A DNA stretch of 64,000 bases from Pseudomonas leptonychotis (GTDB taxonomy: Bacteria; Pseudomonadota; Gammaproteobacteria; Pseudomonadales; Pseudomonadaceae). The notes under the pieces are model-generated. The model was not told where the DNA came from. It saw only the letters and a list, made by a program, of their open reading frames with translations, and searched no databases. The stretch lies in the NCBI RefSeq assembly GCF_004920405.1, contig NZ_RFLV01000002.1:558001-622000 (forward strand), read 5' to 3'. Both the position numbers and the translations under genes were made by a program. This document shows, piece after piece, positions 63,589 through 64,000 of this stretch. Numbering within the stretch: position 1 is the stretch's first letter; each line of letters starts with the position of its first letter.

Positions 63589-64000
63589 TTAAAAATAACG
63601 AGTGGGATCAACCACACCAGCCGACGCAAAACCCGCCGCACGCAGACGGCAGCTGTCGCATTTGCCACAGGCCCTTCCCTGCTCATCCGCCTGATAGCAC
63701 GACACAGTCAAGGCGTAATCCACACCATGCTGCATACCCGCCCGAACGACCTCAGCCTTGCTCATATTTTGCAGCGGCGCCTGAATTCGGAAGCCTTGAC
63801 CCTCTACCCCAGCCTTGGTGGCCAAATTGGCCATACGCTCAAACGCCTCAACAAACTCCGGACGACAGTCCGGGTAGCCGGAGTAATCCACAGCATTGAC
63901 CCCGATAAAAATATCCCGGGCGCCCAGCACTTCAGCCCAACCCAATGCCAGCGAAAGAAACACGGTGTTGCGTGCCGGCACATAGGTCACCGGGATGCCT
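63589..64000 (-). CDS. queC: 7-cyano-7-deazaguanine synthase QueC (partial, N-terminus outside window)
   Basis: The C-terminal 136 or so residues of a protein usually near 224 are visible. [37 protein letters not shown] and the zinc-binding cysteines in [20 protein letters not shown] identify QueC, which makes preQ0 for queuosine. The N-terminal ATP-binding P-loop lies beyond the right edge. It sits next to tRNA-Lys, as in P. aeruginosa. Confidence 0.96.
   Translation of the reverse strand, partial: GIPVTYVPARNTVFLSLALGWAEVLGARDIFIGVNAVDYSGYPDCRPEFVEAFERMANLATKAGVEGQGFRIQAPLQNMSKAEVVRAGMQHGVDYALTVSCYQADEQGRACGKCDSCRLRAAGFASAGVVDPTRYF

Noticed and set aside
1..64000. CRISPR arrays, rRNA genes and a replication origin
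   Set aside because: No regularly spaced repeats and no rRNA sequence were seen. The DnaA boxes at 9.4 and 20.4 kb lack the dnaA/dnaN or gidA context of a chromosomal origin.

Overview
The window reads as chromosome of a Pseudomonas-type gammaproteobacterium. From memory of P. aeruginosa, several blocks keep its gene order: nadA / M48 protease / TusA-like / PerM / bcp / gcvR / dapA / bamC / purC; prc / EAL-CBS-GGDEF; the sbp-cysTWA sulfate operon with oscA in front; and LysR / betC / choline-binding protein / SulP. Codon use is GC-rich except in one island near 48-53 kb.

Layout. 1-9.3 kb: ahpF (cut by the left edge) and ahpC on the minus strand, a quinone oxidoreductase, prc, a c-di-GMP protein with EAL, CBS and GGDEF domains, a Sel1 protein, an HTH protein with a coupled partner, a periplasmic solute-binding protein and a YkvA-like protein. 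9.3-20.7 kb: a structured non-coding stretch with inverted DnaA boxes, an FKBP lipoprotein, tRNA-Asp, tRNA-Val, rdgC, a guanidine-II riboswitch with the SugE/Gdx exporter, an MFS-acyltransferase fusion, AzlCD, an MgtC-like protein, an epoxide-hydrolase-like protein, rmuC, a second Sel1 protein and a second DnaA-box stretch. 20.7-25.4 kb: a RES/Xre toxin-antitoxin pair and the YdbH-YnbE-YdbL lipid-transport set. 25.4-35.7 kb: sulfur acquisition (cysA, cysW, cysT, sbp, oscA) followed by choline-sulfate uptake and hydrolysis. 35.7-47.9 kb: an accessory zone with a trypsin-like peptidase, a ClpP-fold secreted protein, a decayed small gene, an IS1182 remnant, an OsmU-type osmoprotectant ABC operon, a second AzlCD pair, GntP and dicarboxylate symporters, and a dead integrase fragment.

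47.9-54.7 kb is a small integrated element in tRNA-Ser(CGA). It is bounded by about 102-bp imperfect direct repeats that include the tRNA 3' end, and it has a tyrosine recombinase next to the intact tRNA. It carries a filamentous-phage-type replication initiator, broken by a frameshift, and low-GC cargo: a lipoprotein overlapping a secreted protein with the metal-ligand spacing of zinc phospholipase C / S1-P1 nucleases, and a two-gene membrane-protein operon. This is the best candidate in the window for an undescribed system. A catalytically dead integrase fragment just outside the left repeat points to an earlier insertion at the same tRNA.

54.7-64 kb returns to core chromosome: a long-form purC, bamC, dapA, gcvR, bcp, a PerM permease, a TusA-like protein, an M48 protease, nadA, tRNA-Lys and the C-terminal part of queC. 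All calls come from reading the sequence and from family knowledge; no searches were run.
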